Shown here: positions 18,413-28,774 of the stretch, piece after piece
Position numbering within the stretch: position 1 is the stretch's first letter
Layout: each line of letters begins with the position of its first letter
Program-made: the position numbers and the translations under genes
The notes under the pieces: generated by a model
What the model saw: the letters and a program-made list of their open reading frames with translations, nothing else
Database searches by the model: none
What the model was told of the DNA's origin: nothing
Assembly (NCBI GenBank): GCA_035604195.1
Contig: DATNIY010000031.1
Coordinates: forward strand, 16,032-80,031
Direction of reading: 5' to 3'
Source: DATJLY01 sp035604195
Lineage (GTDB): Bacteria > Pseudomonadota > Alphaproteobacteria > ATCC43930 > CGMCC-115725
Length of the DNA: 64,000 nucleotides

Positions 18413-19252
18413 ATGCAGATCCGGGTCGGCTATGAGTTGGTTTACGAATGTCCCCAGCCGACGCCCATGATACTGACGCTGAACGTCCACTATACGCGCG
18501 CCTCCGACATCGTCTTTCCCGACTATCTGAGAACCGATCCCGCCGTGCCGGTCGCCGCCTATCGCGACAGCTTCGGCAATTGGTGCACCAGGATCGTGGC
18601 TCCCAAGGGCCGGATCCGCCTGTCGAGCAGCGCCGTGATAAACGACAGCGGCGCGCCCGACCCGGTCGTTGCCACGGCGGACCAGCACCAGGTCCGGGAT
18701 CTGCCGGAAGAGACCCTGCTGTTTCTCCTCGGCAGCCGGTACTGCGAGACCGACCGGCTGTCGCAGACAGCATGGGACCTGTTCGGCCACTCGGTGACGG
18801 GCTGGGGCCGGGTTCAGGCGATCTGCGATTTCGTTCACAACCACATCACCTTCGGCTATGAGCATGCGCGTCCCACCAGGACCGCTTTGGAGGCGTTCAG
18901 CGAGCGGACCGGCGTCTGCCGCGACTTCGCGCATCTCGCCGTCGCCTTCTGCCGCTGCATGAACATCCCAGCGCGCTATTGCACCGGCTACCTCGGCGAC
19001 ATCGGCGTCCCGCCCAGTGGGCCGATGGATTTCGCCAGCTGGATGGAGGTCTATCTCGGGGGCACGTGGCACACGTTCGACCCCCGCAACAACGCGCCGC
19101 GGATCGGCCGGGTGCTCATCGCGCGCGGCCGTGATGCGGCGGACGTTGCGATCAGCCACACCTTCGGCCCGGCCATGCTGCTGAGCTTCGTGGTGGTCAC
19201 CGACGAGATCGGCGGCCCCGCGCGTGGAAGCGCAGAGCCTCTTCCTCGGTGA
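18413..19252 (+). CDS. Transglutaminase-like family protein (second of pair), 3' end altered
   Basis: This 279-residue paralogue has the N-terminal domain MQIRVGYELVYECPQPTPMI and a core with Cys169 (RTGVCRDFAHLAVAFC) and Asp223 (TFDPRNN). At the position of the catalytic His it reads DFASW instead of HAW, so residue 208 is Ala. It follows the first gene by 36 bp, with AAGAGG before ATG 18413. From 19214 on the coding sequence runs into the antisense start of maeB, so the final 13 or so residues (ARGSAEPLPR and neighbours) come from the repeat. Confidence 0.83.
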   Translation: MQIRVGYELVYECPQPTPMILTLNVHYTRASDIVFPDYLRTDPAVPVAAYRDSFGNWCTRIVAPKGRIRLSSSAVINDSGAPDPVVATADQHQVRDLPEETLLFLLGSRYCETDRLSQTAWDLFGHSVTGWGRVQAICDFVHNHITFGYEHARPTRTALEAFSERTGVCRDFAHLAVAFCRCMNIPARYCTGYLGDIGVPPSGPMDFASWMEVYLGGTWHTFDPRNNAPRIGRVLIARGRDAADVAISHTFGPAMLLSFVVVTDEIGGPARGSAEPLPR

Positions 19253-19274
19253 TCCGTTGCGCGGGGTCTTCCAT
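19214..19274 (-). pseudogene. maeB 5' fragment (about 20 codons)
   Basis: On the minus strand it encodes MEDPAQRITEEEALRFHARG, identical to the MaeB N-terminus except for the final residues, then runs into unrelated sequence. It keeps the ribosome-binding region and a degenerate form of the upstream palindrome. Any transcript from it would be antisense to the end of the second transglutaminase gene. Confidence 0.88.
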
Positions 19275-19622
19275 GGCGCGGCGCCCCCTTTTTCTGCGAG
19301 TGTCGTGGAGGCGCCACACTGGCCTCAAAGCCGCAGCCGAATTTGACCCCGGCGGCGGCGGGGCAATAGGATCGCTTGGCGACGATGCCGGTCGCAGGCG
19401 CCGAGGGGGGCGGGAATGACGCAGGCCGAGACCGCGCAGCAGAATCATGTCTGGCGCTTCTTCCGCGCCGGCGGATTCGATCAGGTTCGGCTCGACAGCG
19501 GCGACGACATCGCGGCGCTCGCGACGCTCGACCAGAAGCTCTGGGTGGCGCTCGCCTGCCCGACCCACGGCATCGAATTCGACGAGCGCACGCTCGACCT
19601 GATCGACGTCGATCACGACGGC
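19214..19622. repeat. Right copy of imperfect direct repeat flanking the transglutaminase cassette
   Basis: This 409-bp segment aligns to 17036-17378; the difference in length is the 66 bp missing from the left copy. It joins the 3' end of the second transglutaminase gene to the intact EF-hand-like gene and contains a dead maeB 5' fragment. Substitutions between copies are concentrated in the intergenic part. Confidence 0.92.
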
Positions 19623-21590
19623 CGCGTTCGCGCCCCCGATCTGCTGGCCGCCGCCGAATGGGCGGTAGGCCTGCTCAAGAAGCCGAACGATCTCACCCTC
19701 GGGCGCGCCACCTTGCCGCTCGACGCCATCGCCGACGGCGCGCCGGAAGGACAGGAGATCCTGGAATCCGCCCGCACCATCTTGGGCGTGCTCGGCAAGG
19801 GCGCGGCGCGCGAGATCACCATCGCGGACACCGCCGCCATCGAGCGCATCTATGACGCGACCGCCTTCAACGGCGACGGCGTCATTCCCGTCGAGGCCGC
19901 CGAGGACGAGGCGACGCGTGCGGCCTTGGGCGAGATCATCAACGTGATCGGCGCCGTCGCCGACCGCAGCGGCCGGCCCGGCGTCTCGCAGGCAACATCC
20001 GACCGCTTCTTCACCGAGGCGGAAGCCTACGCGCGGTGGCAGGACGAGGCGGAAGCGCAGGCGGCATCGATCCTGCTCTTGGGCGAGCGCACCGAAGAAG
20101 CCGCGGCGACGCTCGCCGCGCTCGACGCCAAGCTCGCCGACTATTTCACGCGCTGCCGCCTCGCCCAGTACGACCCGCGCGCGGCCGAGCCGCTCAACCC
20201 GCCGCTCGCGGCCTATGAAGCGCTGGCCGCGCAAGCGATCGCGCCGGCGGACGCCGAGGTCGCGGGGCTGCCGCTGGCGCGGATCGAGGCCGGGCGGCCT
20301 CTCTCGCTCAAGGAGGGCATCAACCCCGCCTGGGCGGAGGGCGTCGAGCGCTTTCGCCAGGCGGTCGTCGTGCCGCTTCTGGGCGAGCGCGACAGCTTGA
20401 GCGAGGAAGCGTGGCAGGCGCTCAAGGCGCGCTTCGCCGAATTCCACGCCTGGCTAGCGCGCAAGCCCGCGACCGCGGTCGAGCCGCTCGGCATCGCGCG
20501 CATTCGCGCCCTAGTCTCCTCCGAGCTGCGCCGGCGCATCGACGCGCTTATTGCCCGCGACATCGCGCTCGAGCCGCAGATGAACGCGATCTCGCGCGTC
20601 GAGAAGCTGACGCGGCTGCAGCGCGATCTCCTGCCGCTGTTGCGCAACTTCGTTTCCTTCCGCGATTTCTACACGCGGCACGAGAAGGCGGCGTTCCAGG
20701 CCGGCCGGCTCTATCTCGATGGCCGCTGCTGCGAACTCTGCGTCACCGTCGAGGACGAAGCGAAGCACGCCCAGCTCGCAACCTTGAGCCGGATCTACCT
20801 GGCCTATTGCCGCTGCACGCGCCAGGGCCAGAAGGAGCCCATGACCATCGCCGCCGCCTTCACCGCCGGCGGCTCCGATAATCTCATGGTCGGGCGCAAC
20901 GGCGTCTTCTACGACCGCAAGGGCCGCGATTGGGACGCGACCATCGTCAAGATCATCTCCCATCCCATCAGCGTCCGGCAGGCCTTCTGGCTGCCCTACC
21001 AGCAATTCGGCCGGATGGTGGGCGAAGGCGTTCAAAAGGTCGCCGCCGCGCGCAGCCAGGCCTCGCAAGCCCAGATGGTGCGCGGCGCGGCGCAGGCGAC
21101 GGCGCCGGCGGCGGGCGGCGCAACGCCCCCGGCGCAGCCGCAGTCCCAGGGCTACGACGCCGCGCGCATGGCCGGGATTTTCGCCGCCATCGGCCTCGCC
21201 ATCGGCGCCATCGGCACGGCCATCGCTACGATTGTCACCGGCTTCATGGGCCTGTCGTGGTGGCAGATGCCGCTGGCGATCCTCGGCGTCATCCTGCTCA
21301 TTTCCGGGCCCTCGGTGGTGATCGCCATGCTGAAGCTGCGGCAACGCAACCTCGGGCCGATCCTCGATGCCTGCGGCTGGGCGGTGAACGCGCGGCTCAA
21401 GATCAACATTCCCTTCGGCCGCTCCCTCACGTCCTTGGCGCAGCTGCCGCCGCGGGCGGAACGCTCGCTCACCGATCCCTATGCCCAGAAGCGTCAGCCC
21501 TGGGGGCTCTATATCTTCGTCTTGATCCTTGCCGCCGTCATCGGCGCGCTGTGGAAGACCGGCCTCATCGCCCGCTGGCTCGGCGGTTGA
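19416..21590 (+). CDS. Large membrane protein with EF-hand-like motif, unknown function
   Basis: This 724-residue protein has a long soluble N-terminal part and three membrane segments at the C-terminal end (about 585-610, 620-650 and 695-718). An EF-hand-type loop is seen at Asp64-x-Asp66-x-Asp68-Gly-...-Asp75 (DVDHDGRVRAPD), and a second partial one, FNGDGVIPVE, near residue 150. The middle is helical and acidic; a Cys-rich strand RCCELCVTVEDEAKHAQ lies near 435. An Ala/Gln/Pro-rich linker joins it to the helices. I recognise no characterised family. The first 69 codons are partly duplicated at 17238. It ends 4 bp before the convergent gene. Confidence 0.8.
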   Translation: MTQAETAQQNHVWRFFRAGGFDQVRLDSGDDIAALATLDQKLWVALACPTHGIEFDERTLDLIDVDHDGRVRAPDLLAAAEWAVGLLKKPNDLTLGRATLPLDAIADGAPEGQEILESARTILGVLGKGAAREITIADTAAIERIYDATAFNGDGVIPVEAAEDEATRAALGEIINVIGAVADRSGRPGVSQATSDRFFTEAEAYARWQDEAEAQAASILLLGERTEEAAATLAALDAKLADYFTRCRLAQYDPRAAEPLNPPLAAYEALAAQAIAPADAEVAGLPLARIEAGRPLSLKEGINPAWAEGVERFRQAVVVPLLGERDSLSEEAWQALKARFAEFHAWLARKPATAVEPLGIARIRALVSSELRRRIDALIARDIALEPQMNAISRVEKLTRLQRDLLPLLRNFVSFRDFYTRHEKAAFQAGRLYLDGRCCELCVTVEDEAKHAQLATLSRIYLAYCRCTRQGQKEPMTIAAAFTAGGSDNLMVGRNGVFYDRKGRDWDATIVKIISHPISVRQAFWLPYQQFGRMVGEGVQKVAAARSQASQAQMVRGAAQATAPAAGGATPPAQPQSQGYDAARMAGIFAAIGLAIGAIGTAIATIVTGFMGLSWWQMPLAILGVILLISGPSVVIAMLKLRQRNLGPILDACGWAVNARLKINIPFGRSLTSLAQLPPRAERSLTDPYAQKRQPWGLYIFVLILAAVIGALWKTGLIARWLGG

Positions 21591-21593
21591 GGG

Positions 21594-22121
21594 TTAGGTC
21601 CGCGCCGCATCGGGGTCGCGGGTGTGGATATGGGCGTTGCGCCCGCCCGCTGCTTCGAGGATGCGCAGCGCGGCGGCCTCGCGTTCGGGATTGCCGACGC
21701 GCACCCAGAGCAGCACCGCGCCCGCAGCGAGCGCCTTGGCGAAATCGGCGCTGTGGCGGTTGGCGGTGTAGCGCTCGATCACCTCGTTGAGCGCCATGCC
21801 GCCGAGGCCGGCGCCCACGAGCGCGGCGAGCGCTGCCGCGACCGCGCCGCCCGACAGTAGCACGATGCCGGCGACGGTGACGGGGGCCAAGAAGCTCACT
21901 TCATCGGTCAGGCTGGCGGCGACGTTTTCCCGCGGCGTCCCGGGATAGCCCGGCACCTGGCCCGCGATCTCCAGCGATTCATGTGTCGCCAGGACCGAGA
22001 GGTCGTCGGGCGCGAAGCCCGCAGCAAGCAGCGCCGCGATGGCGCCGCGGAACGACTCCTTGCTGGCGAAGGCAGCGACCGTCTCGCGGATCGCCGGATG
22101 GGGTTTATTGGCAACTTCCAT
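21594..22121 (-). CDS. Hypothetical membrane protein resembling general-stress 17M-type proteins
   Basis: A 175-residue protein. The N-terminal 60 residues (AAFASKESFRGAIAALLAAGFAPDDLSVLATH) resemble the short alpha/beta fold of heat-induced stress proteins such as GSP-17M/YflT. A Gly/Ala-rich double hydrophobic hairpin follows (VTVAGIVLLSGGAVAAALAALVGAGLGGMAL), then a second alpha/beta half with VLLWVRVGNPEREAAALRILEAAG. Similar proteins are usually annotated as unknown. It is divergent from mutS; function is not known. Confidence 0.6.
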   Translation of the reverse strand: MEVANKPHPAIRETVAAFASKESFRGAIAALLAAGFAPDDLSVLATHESLEIAGQVPGYPGTPRENVAASLTDEVSFLAPVTVAGIVLLSGGAVAAALAALVGAGLGGMALNEVIERYTANRHSADFAKALAAGAVLLWVRVGNPEREAAALRILEAAGGRNAHIHTRDPDAART

Positions 22122-22202
22122 GCTCTACTCTCCTGCGGCTCCGGTTTCCCCGCATGCCGCAGAATGCTACCGTCGAGCGCCGATCGCAACTCGCTCGTCC
22201 CG

Positions 22203-24881
<2,679 letters not shown>

Positions 24882-24964
24882 CCACCGCGGGCTTGCGGCT
24901 TGCCGAAATGTTAATCGCTGCGGCGTTGAATCTCGGCTCTCGAGGCTGGGCGGCGCGAGACGAA

Positions 24965-25894
24965 ATGAGTCAGGACGACAACGAGGCGGCGGCGCCGGTG
25001 CGCCGGTCCTACCTCCTGCGGCATTGGCGGGGCGAGCTGTCGCTGCCGGTCGCCTATTGGATCAATGGCTGGCTCGGCGACATTCCCATCATCTTGCTGG
25101 CGACGGGCGCGGGGCTGCTGATTCGCGTGCCCGCCCTGGTGAAGCCGGCGCTCGCCGCAGGGATGGCGGTATGGGTTCTCGCCTTTCTGGTCTCGATCTG
25201 GCAGCTCGTCGGCATCTGGCGCTCGGCGGGCCGGCATGTCGGGCGCGGCGGGCGCAAGATCTGGGCGGTTCTGGGGCAAGTGAGTGTCGGCCTCGGCGCC
25301 GTCATGCTGGCGGCGCAATTGGTCACTTCCGCGATCCCGCAGATGCTGGAATTGGGCCGCATCTGGGCGGGCGATGCGGCGCTCGCCGAGCATCAGATCC
25401 GCGTGCTGCCGGGCGGGCGCGATCTCTTCTATTCCGGCGCAATCACCTATGGCGTGAGCGAGGAAGTTCGGCGCGCGCTCGACGCGGCGCCGGGGGTGAC
25501 GGTCATTCACTTGAGCAGCCGCGGCGGCCGCCTCGTCGAGGCGCAGCATCTGCACGACCTCATCGCCGAGCGCGGCCTCGCCACATATGTCGGTCAATTC
25601 TGTGTCTCTGCCTGCACCAGCGCCTTCATGGGCGGCCGCGAACGCTGGCTCGCGCCCGGCGCCAGGCTCGGCTTCCATCAGGCGAGCACGCCCGGCGGGT
25701 TGTCGATCGCGACCGTGCTCGAGGTCGCCGCGGAGAAGCAGGCACTCATTCGCTCCGGCGTATCCCAGGCCTTTGCCGCGCGCGCCTTCGACGCGCCGCC
25801 CTCGGCGATGTGGTATCCGAGCGCGCCGGAGCTGCTCGCGGCCCGGGTCGTTACCGGCATCGCTCCACCCGGACAATTCGCCAGCGAGCGTTGA
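24965..25894 (+). CDS. ClpP/crotonase-like membrane protein (COG3904-type)
   Basis: A 309-residue protein with three to four N-terminal membrane helices (about residues 33-125) and a ClpP-like C-terminal domain. That domain shows VIHLSSRGGRLVEAQHL, then CVSACTSAFMGG, in which Ser of VSAC is the likely nucleophile, and ARLGFHQA with the likely His. This is the pattern of the poorly studied periplasmic ClpP-fold group related to signal-peptide peptidase SppA. Activity is inferred, not shown. The start ATG follows a short gap after mutS, so it may be read from the same message. Confidence 0.72.
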   Translation: MSQDDNEAAAPVRRSYLLRHWRGELSLPVAYWINGWLGDIPIILLATGAGLLIRVPALVKPALAAGMAVWVLAFLVSIWQLVGIWRSAGRHVGRGGRKIWAVLGQVSVGLGAVMLAAQLVTSAIPQMLELGRIWAGDAALAEHQIRVLPGGRDLFYSGAITYGVSEEVRRALDAAPGVTVIHLSSRGGRLVEAQHLHDLIAERGLATYVGQFCVSACTSAFMGGRERWLAPGARLGFHQASTPGGLSIATVLEVAAEKQALIRSGVSQAFAARAFDAPPSAMWYPSAPELLAARVVTGIAPPGQFASER

Positions 25895-25966
25895 TCGGCG
25901 GTCCGGACCGCCGCGGCTGAGGCGGGCCACGCGACAAGCGCCATCGGGCGGTGTAGGATCGCCGGC

Positions 25967-28744
25967 ATGAACGCCGTCGAGCGGCAACGCGAGATCTTCG
26001 ACCGCCGCGCGGTCGCGGCCGAGCTCGACAAGCTGGCGCCCGTGACGGAGCCGGCGCGCGCCCGGGTCGCCGCGGTGCTGAAGCCGGCGCTCGAGGCCGG
26101 CCGCGCCGAGATCGAGCGGCGCTTCGAGGCGCGCGCCACCGGCACCGGGACGGTGCACGAGCTGTCGTTTCTGATCGATCAGGTTATCCGCGCGCTCTAC
26201 GATTTCGCCACGACGCAGGTCTATCCGCTCGCCAACCCGACCGCGGGCGAGCGCATGACCCTGGTCGCGGTCGGCGGCTACGGCCGCGGCGAATTGGCGC
26301 CCTATTCCGACATCGACCTCTTGTTTCTGCTGCCCTACAAGCAGACGCCGCACACCGAGCAGGTGGTCGAGTACATCCTTTATACGCTATGGGATTTGGG
26401 CCTCAAGGTCGGCCAGGCGACACGCTCGGTCAACGAGACGCTGGTGCGGGCCAAGGGCGACCTCTCCATCCGCACCGCCGTGCTCGAAGCGCGCTATCTC
26501 TGGGGCGAGCAGGAACCCTTCCTCGAACTGAAGCGCCGCTTCGAGGCCGAGATCATCAAGGGGACCGCGGCGCAATTCGTCGCCGCCAAGCTCGAGGAGC
26601 GCGACAAGCGCCACGCGCGCCTCGGCGATTCGCGCTATCTCGTCGAGCCCAACGTCAAGGAGGGGAAGGGGGGCCTGCGCGACCTGCACACCCTCTTCTG
26701 GATCGCCAAATACATCTATCGGGTCGATGACATCGAGAAGCTGGTCGAGCGCAACGTGCTCTCGGCCGAAGAGGCGCAGCGTTTCGCGCGGGCGCAGAAC
26801 TTCCTGTGGACGGTGCGCTGCCACCTCCACTTCCTCACGGGCCGCGCCGAGGACCGTCTGACTTTCGACGTCCAAGCCGAGGTCGGGCGGCGCATGGGCT
26901 ACACCGACCATGAGGGAACGCGCGGCGTCGAGTCCTTCATGAAGCACTACTTCCTGGTGGCGAAGGACGTGGGCGATCTGACACGCATCTTCTGCGCGCT
27001 CCTGGAGGCCGAGCAGCGCTCGCGCCCGCGCTTCCAATGGCGGCCCTGGCCCGTCCGCAAGCGCCAGGTCCAAGGTTTCCGCGTCGACATCGACCGGCTC
27101 GATGTCGCGAGCGACAGCGCCTTCCGCGACGATCCCGTCAATTTCGTCCGCCTCTTCCACGCCGCCCAAGAGCACGAGCTCGACATCCACCCGCATGCGC
27201 TGCGCCTGATCACGCAGTCGCTGAAGCTCATCGACGGCAAGCTGCGCGCCGATCCCGAGGCCAACCGCCTGTTCATGGAGATGCTGACTTCGCGCAAGAA
27301 TCCGGAGATTACGCTCAGGCGGATGAACGAGGCCGGCGTCTTCGGCTGTTTCGTCCCGGATTTCGGCCGCGTCGTCGCGCAGATGCAGTACGACATGTAT
27401 CATGTCTATACGGTGGACGAGCACTCGCTCTTCGCCATCGGCATCCTGCATCAGATCGAGATGGGCGCGCTCAAGGACGAGCTGCCGCTCACTACCGCGA
27501 TCATTCCAACCATCGCCTCGCGGCGCGCGCTTTATCTCGCCGTGCTTCTGCACGACATCGCCAAGGGCCGCGGCGGCGACCATTCCGTGCTGGGCGAGAA
27601 GGTCGCGGAGAATTTAGGGCCGCGCCTCGGGCTTTCCGCCGAGGAGACCGAGACGGTGGCGTGGCTCGTGCGCTGGCATCTCGTCATGAGCAGCACCGCC
27701 TTCAAGCTCGACATCGACGATCCCCAGACCATCCACGGTTTCGTCGAGCGGGTGCAGTCGCCGGAGCGGCTGAAGCTCCTGCTGGTTCTCACTGTCGCCG
27801 ATATCCGCGCCGTCGGCCCGCATGTTTGGAACGGCTGGAAGGCGACGCTGTTGCGCGAGCTTTACCATCGCGCCATCGAGGTCATGTCGGGCGGGCTGCA
27901 AGGCGAGGCGCGCGAGGCGCGCATCAAAGCGCAACAGGATTCGGTGCGGAAGCTCCTGCCGGACTTCGCGCCGGAGGAAGTCCAAGCCTTCTTCGCCAAG
28001 GGCTATCCGACCTATTTCCTCTCCTTCGAACCCGAGACCTTGGCGCGCCATGCGCGGCTGACGCGGCGGCAGGAGCGCGGCAGCGAGCCCCTGACCGTCG
28101 AAACGCGGGTCGATTCCGCGCGCGCGGTGACCGAGGTGACGCTCTATACCGCCGACCACGCCGGGTTGTTCTCGCGCATCGCCGGCGCGCTCGCCCTGGC
28201 CGGCGCCAACATCGTCGACGCCAAGATCCTGACCATGGCGAACGGCATGGCACTCGACACGTTCCTGGTGCAGGACCGCCGCGGCGGCGCCTTCGCCGAG
28301 CCGGCGAAGCTCGCCAAGCTCAGCGTCCTGTTCGAGGGCGTGCTGTCGGGCCGCATCAAGCCGCATGTCGAATTGAACGAGCCCGAGGCGATCCCGAGCC
28401 GCACCCGCGTCTTCACCGTGCCGCCGCGCGTCCTCATCGACAACAACGCGAGCAAGACGCATACCGTGGTCGAGGTGAACGGCCGCGACCGGCCGGGGCT
28501 GCTCTTTGAACTCACGCGCGCGCTCACCAACCTCAATTTGCAGATCTCGAGCGCGAAGATCTCGACCTATGGCGAGAAGGTGGTGGACGTGTTCTACGTC
28601 AAGGACCTCTTCGGCCATCAGGTCGAGCCCGAGAGGCGGCGCAACGAAATCCGCGACCGCCTGACCGCGGTTCTCGCCGGCCCCGCGACGGACGAGACGC
28701 GCGCGCCGGGTCGGGCCAAGGACAGCACGGTCGCGGCGGAATAA
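25967..28744 (+). CDS. glnD: Bifunctional [PII] uridylyltransferase/uridylyl-removing enzyme GlnD
   Basis: Nitrogen sensor of 925 residues that adds UMP to PII when glutamine is low and removes it when high. The nucleotidyltransferase motif GGYGRGELAPYSDIDL lies at about 103-118 with Asp115 and Asp117 as metal ligands. The HD hydrolase domain is around 526 (LLHDIAKGRGGDHS). Two ACT domains at the C-terminus (VTLYTADHAGLFSRIAGALA and VEVNGRDRPGLLFELTRAL) bind glutamine. Length and order match the family. Confidence 0.97.
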   Translation: MNAVERQREIFDRRAVAAELDKLAPVTEPARARVAAVLKPALEAGRAEIERRFEARATGTGTVHELSFLIDQVIRALYDFATTQVYPLANPTAGERMTLVAVGGYGRGELAPYSDIDLLFLLPYKQTPHTEQVVEYILYTLWDLGLKVGQATRSVNETLVRAKGDLSIRTAVLEARYLWGEQEPFLELKRRFEAEIIKGTAAQFVAAKLEERDKRHARLGDSRYLVEPNVKEGKGGLRDLHTLFWIAKYIYRVDDIEKLVERNVLSAEEAQRFARAQNFLWTVRCHLHFLTGRAEDRLTFDVQAEVGRRMGYTDHEGTRGVESFMKHYFLVAKDVGDLTRIFCALLEAEQRSRPRFQWRPWPVRKRQVQGFRVDIDRLDVASDSAFRDDPVNFVRLFHAAQEHELDIHPHALRLITQSLKLIDGKLRADPEANRLFMEMLTSRKNPEITLRRMNEAGVFGCFVPDFGRVVAQMQYDMYHVYTVDEHSLFAIGILHQIEMGALKDELPLTTAIIPTIASRRALYLAVLLHDIAKGRGGDHSVLGEKVAENLGPRLGLSAEETETVAWLVRWHLVMSSTAFKLDIDDPQTIHGFVERVQSPERLKLLLVLTVADIRAVGPHVWNGWKATLLRELYHRAIEVMSGGLQGEAREARIKAQQDSVRKLLPDFAPEEVQAFFAKGYPTYFLSFEPETLARHARLTRRQERGSEPLTVETRVDSARAVTEVTLYTADHAGLFSRIAGALALAGANIVDAKILTMANGMALDTFLVQDRRGGAFAEPAKLAKLSVLFEGVLSGRIKPHVELNEPEAIPSRTRVFTVPPRVLIDNNASKTHTVVEVNGRDRPGLLFELTRALTNLNLQISSAKISTYGEKVVDVFYVKDLFGHQVEPERRRNEIRDRLTAVLAGPATDETRAPGRAKDSTVAAE

Positions 28745-28774
28745 TCCTGCCGCGAGCCGTTCGCCTCGGTCCTT

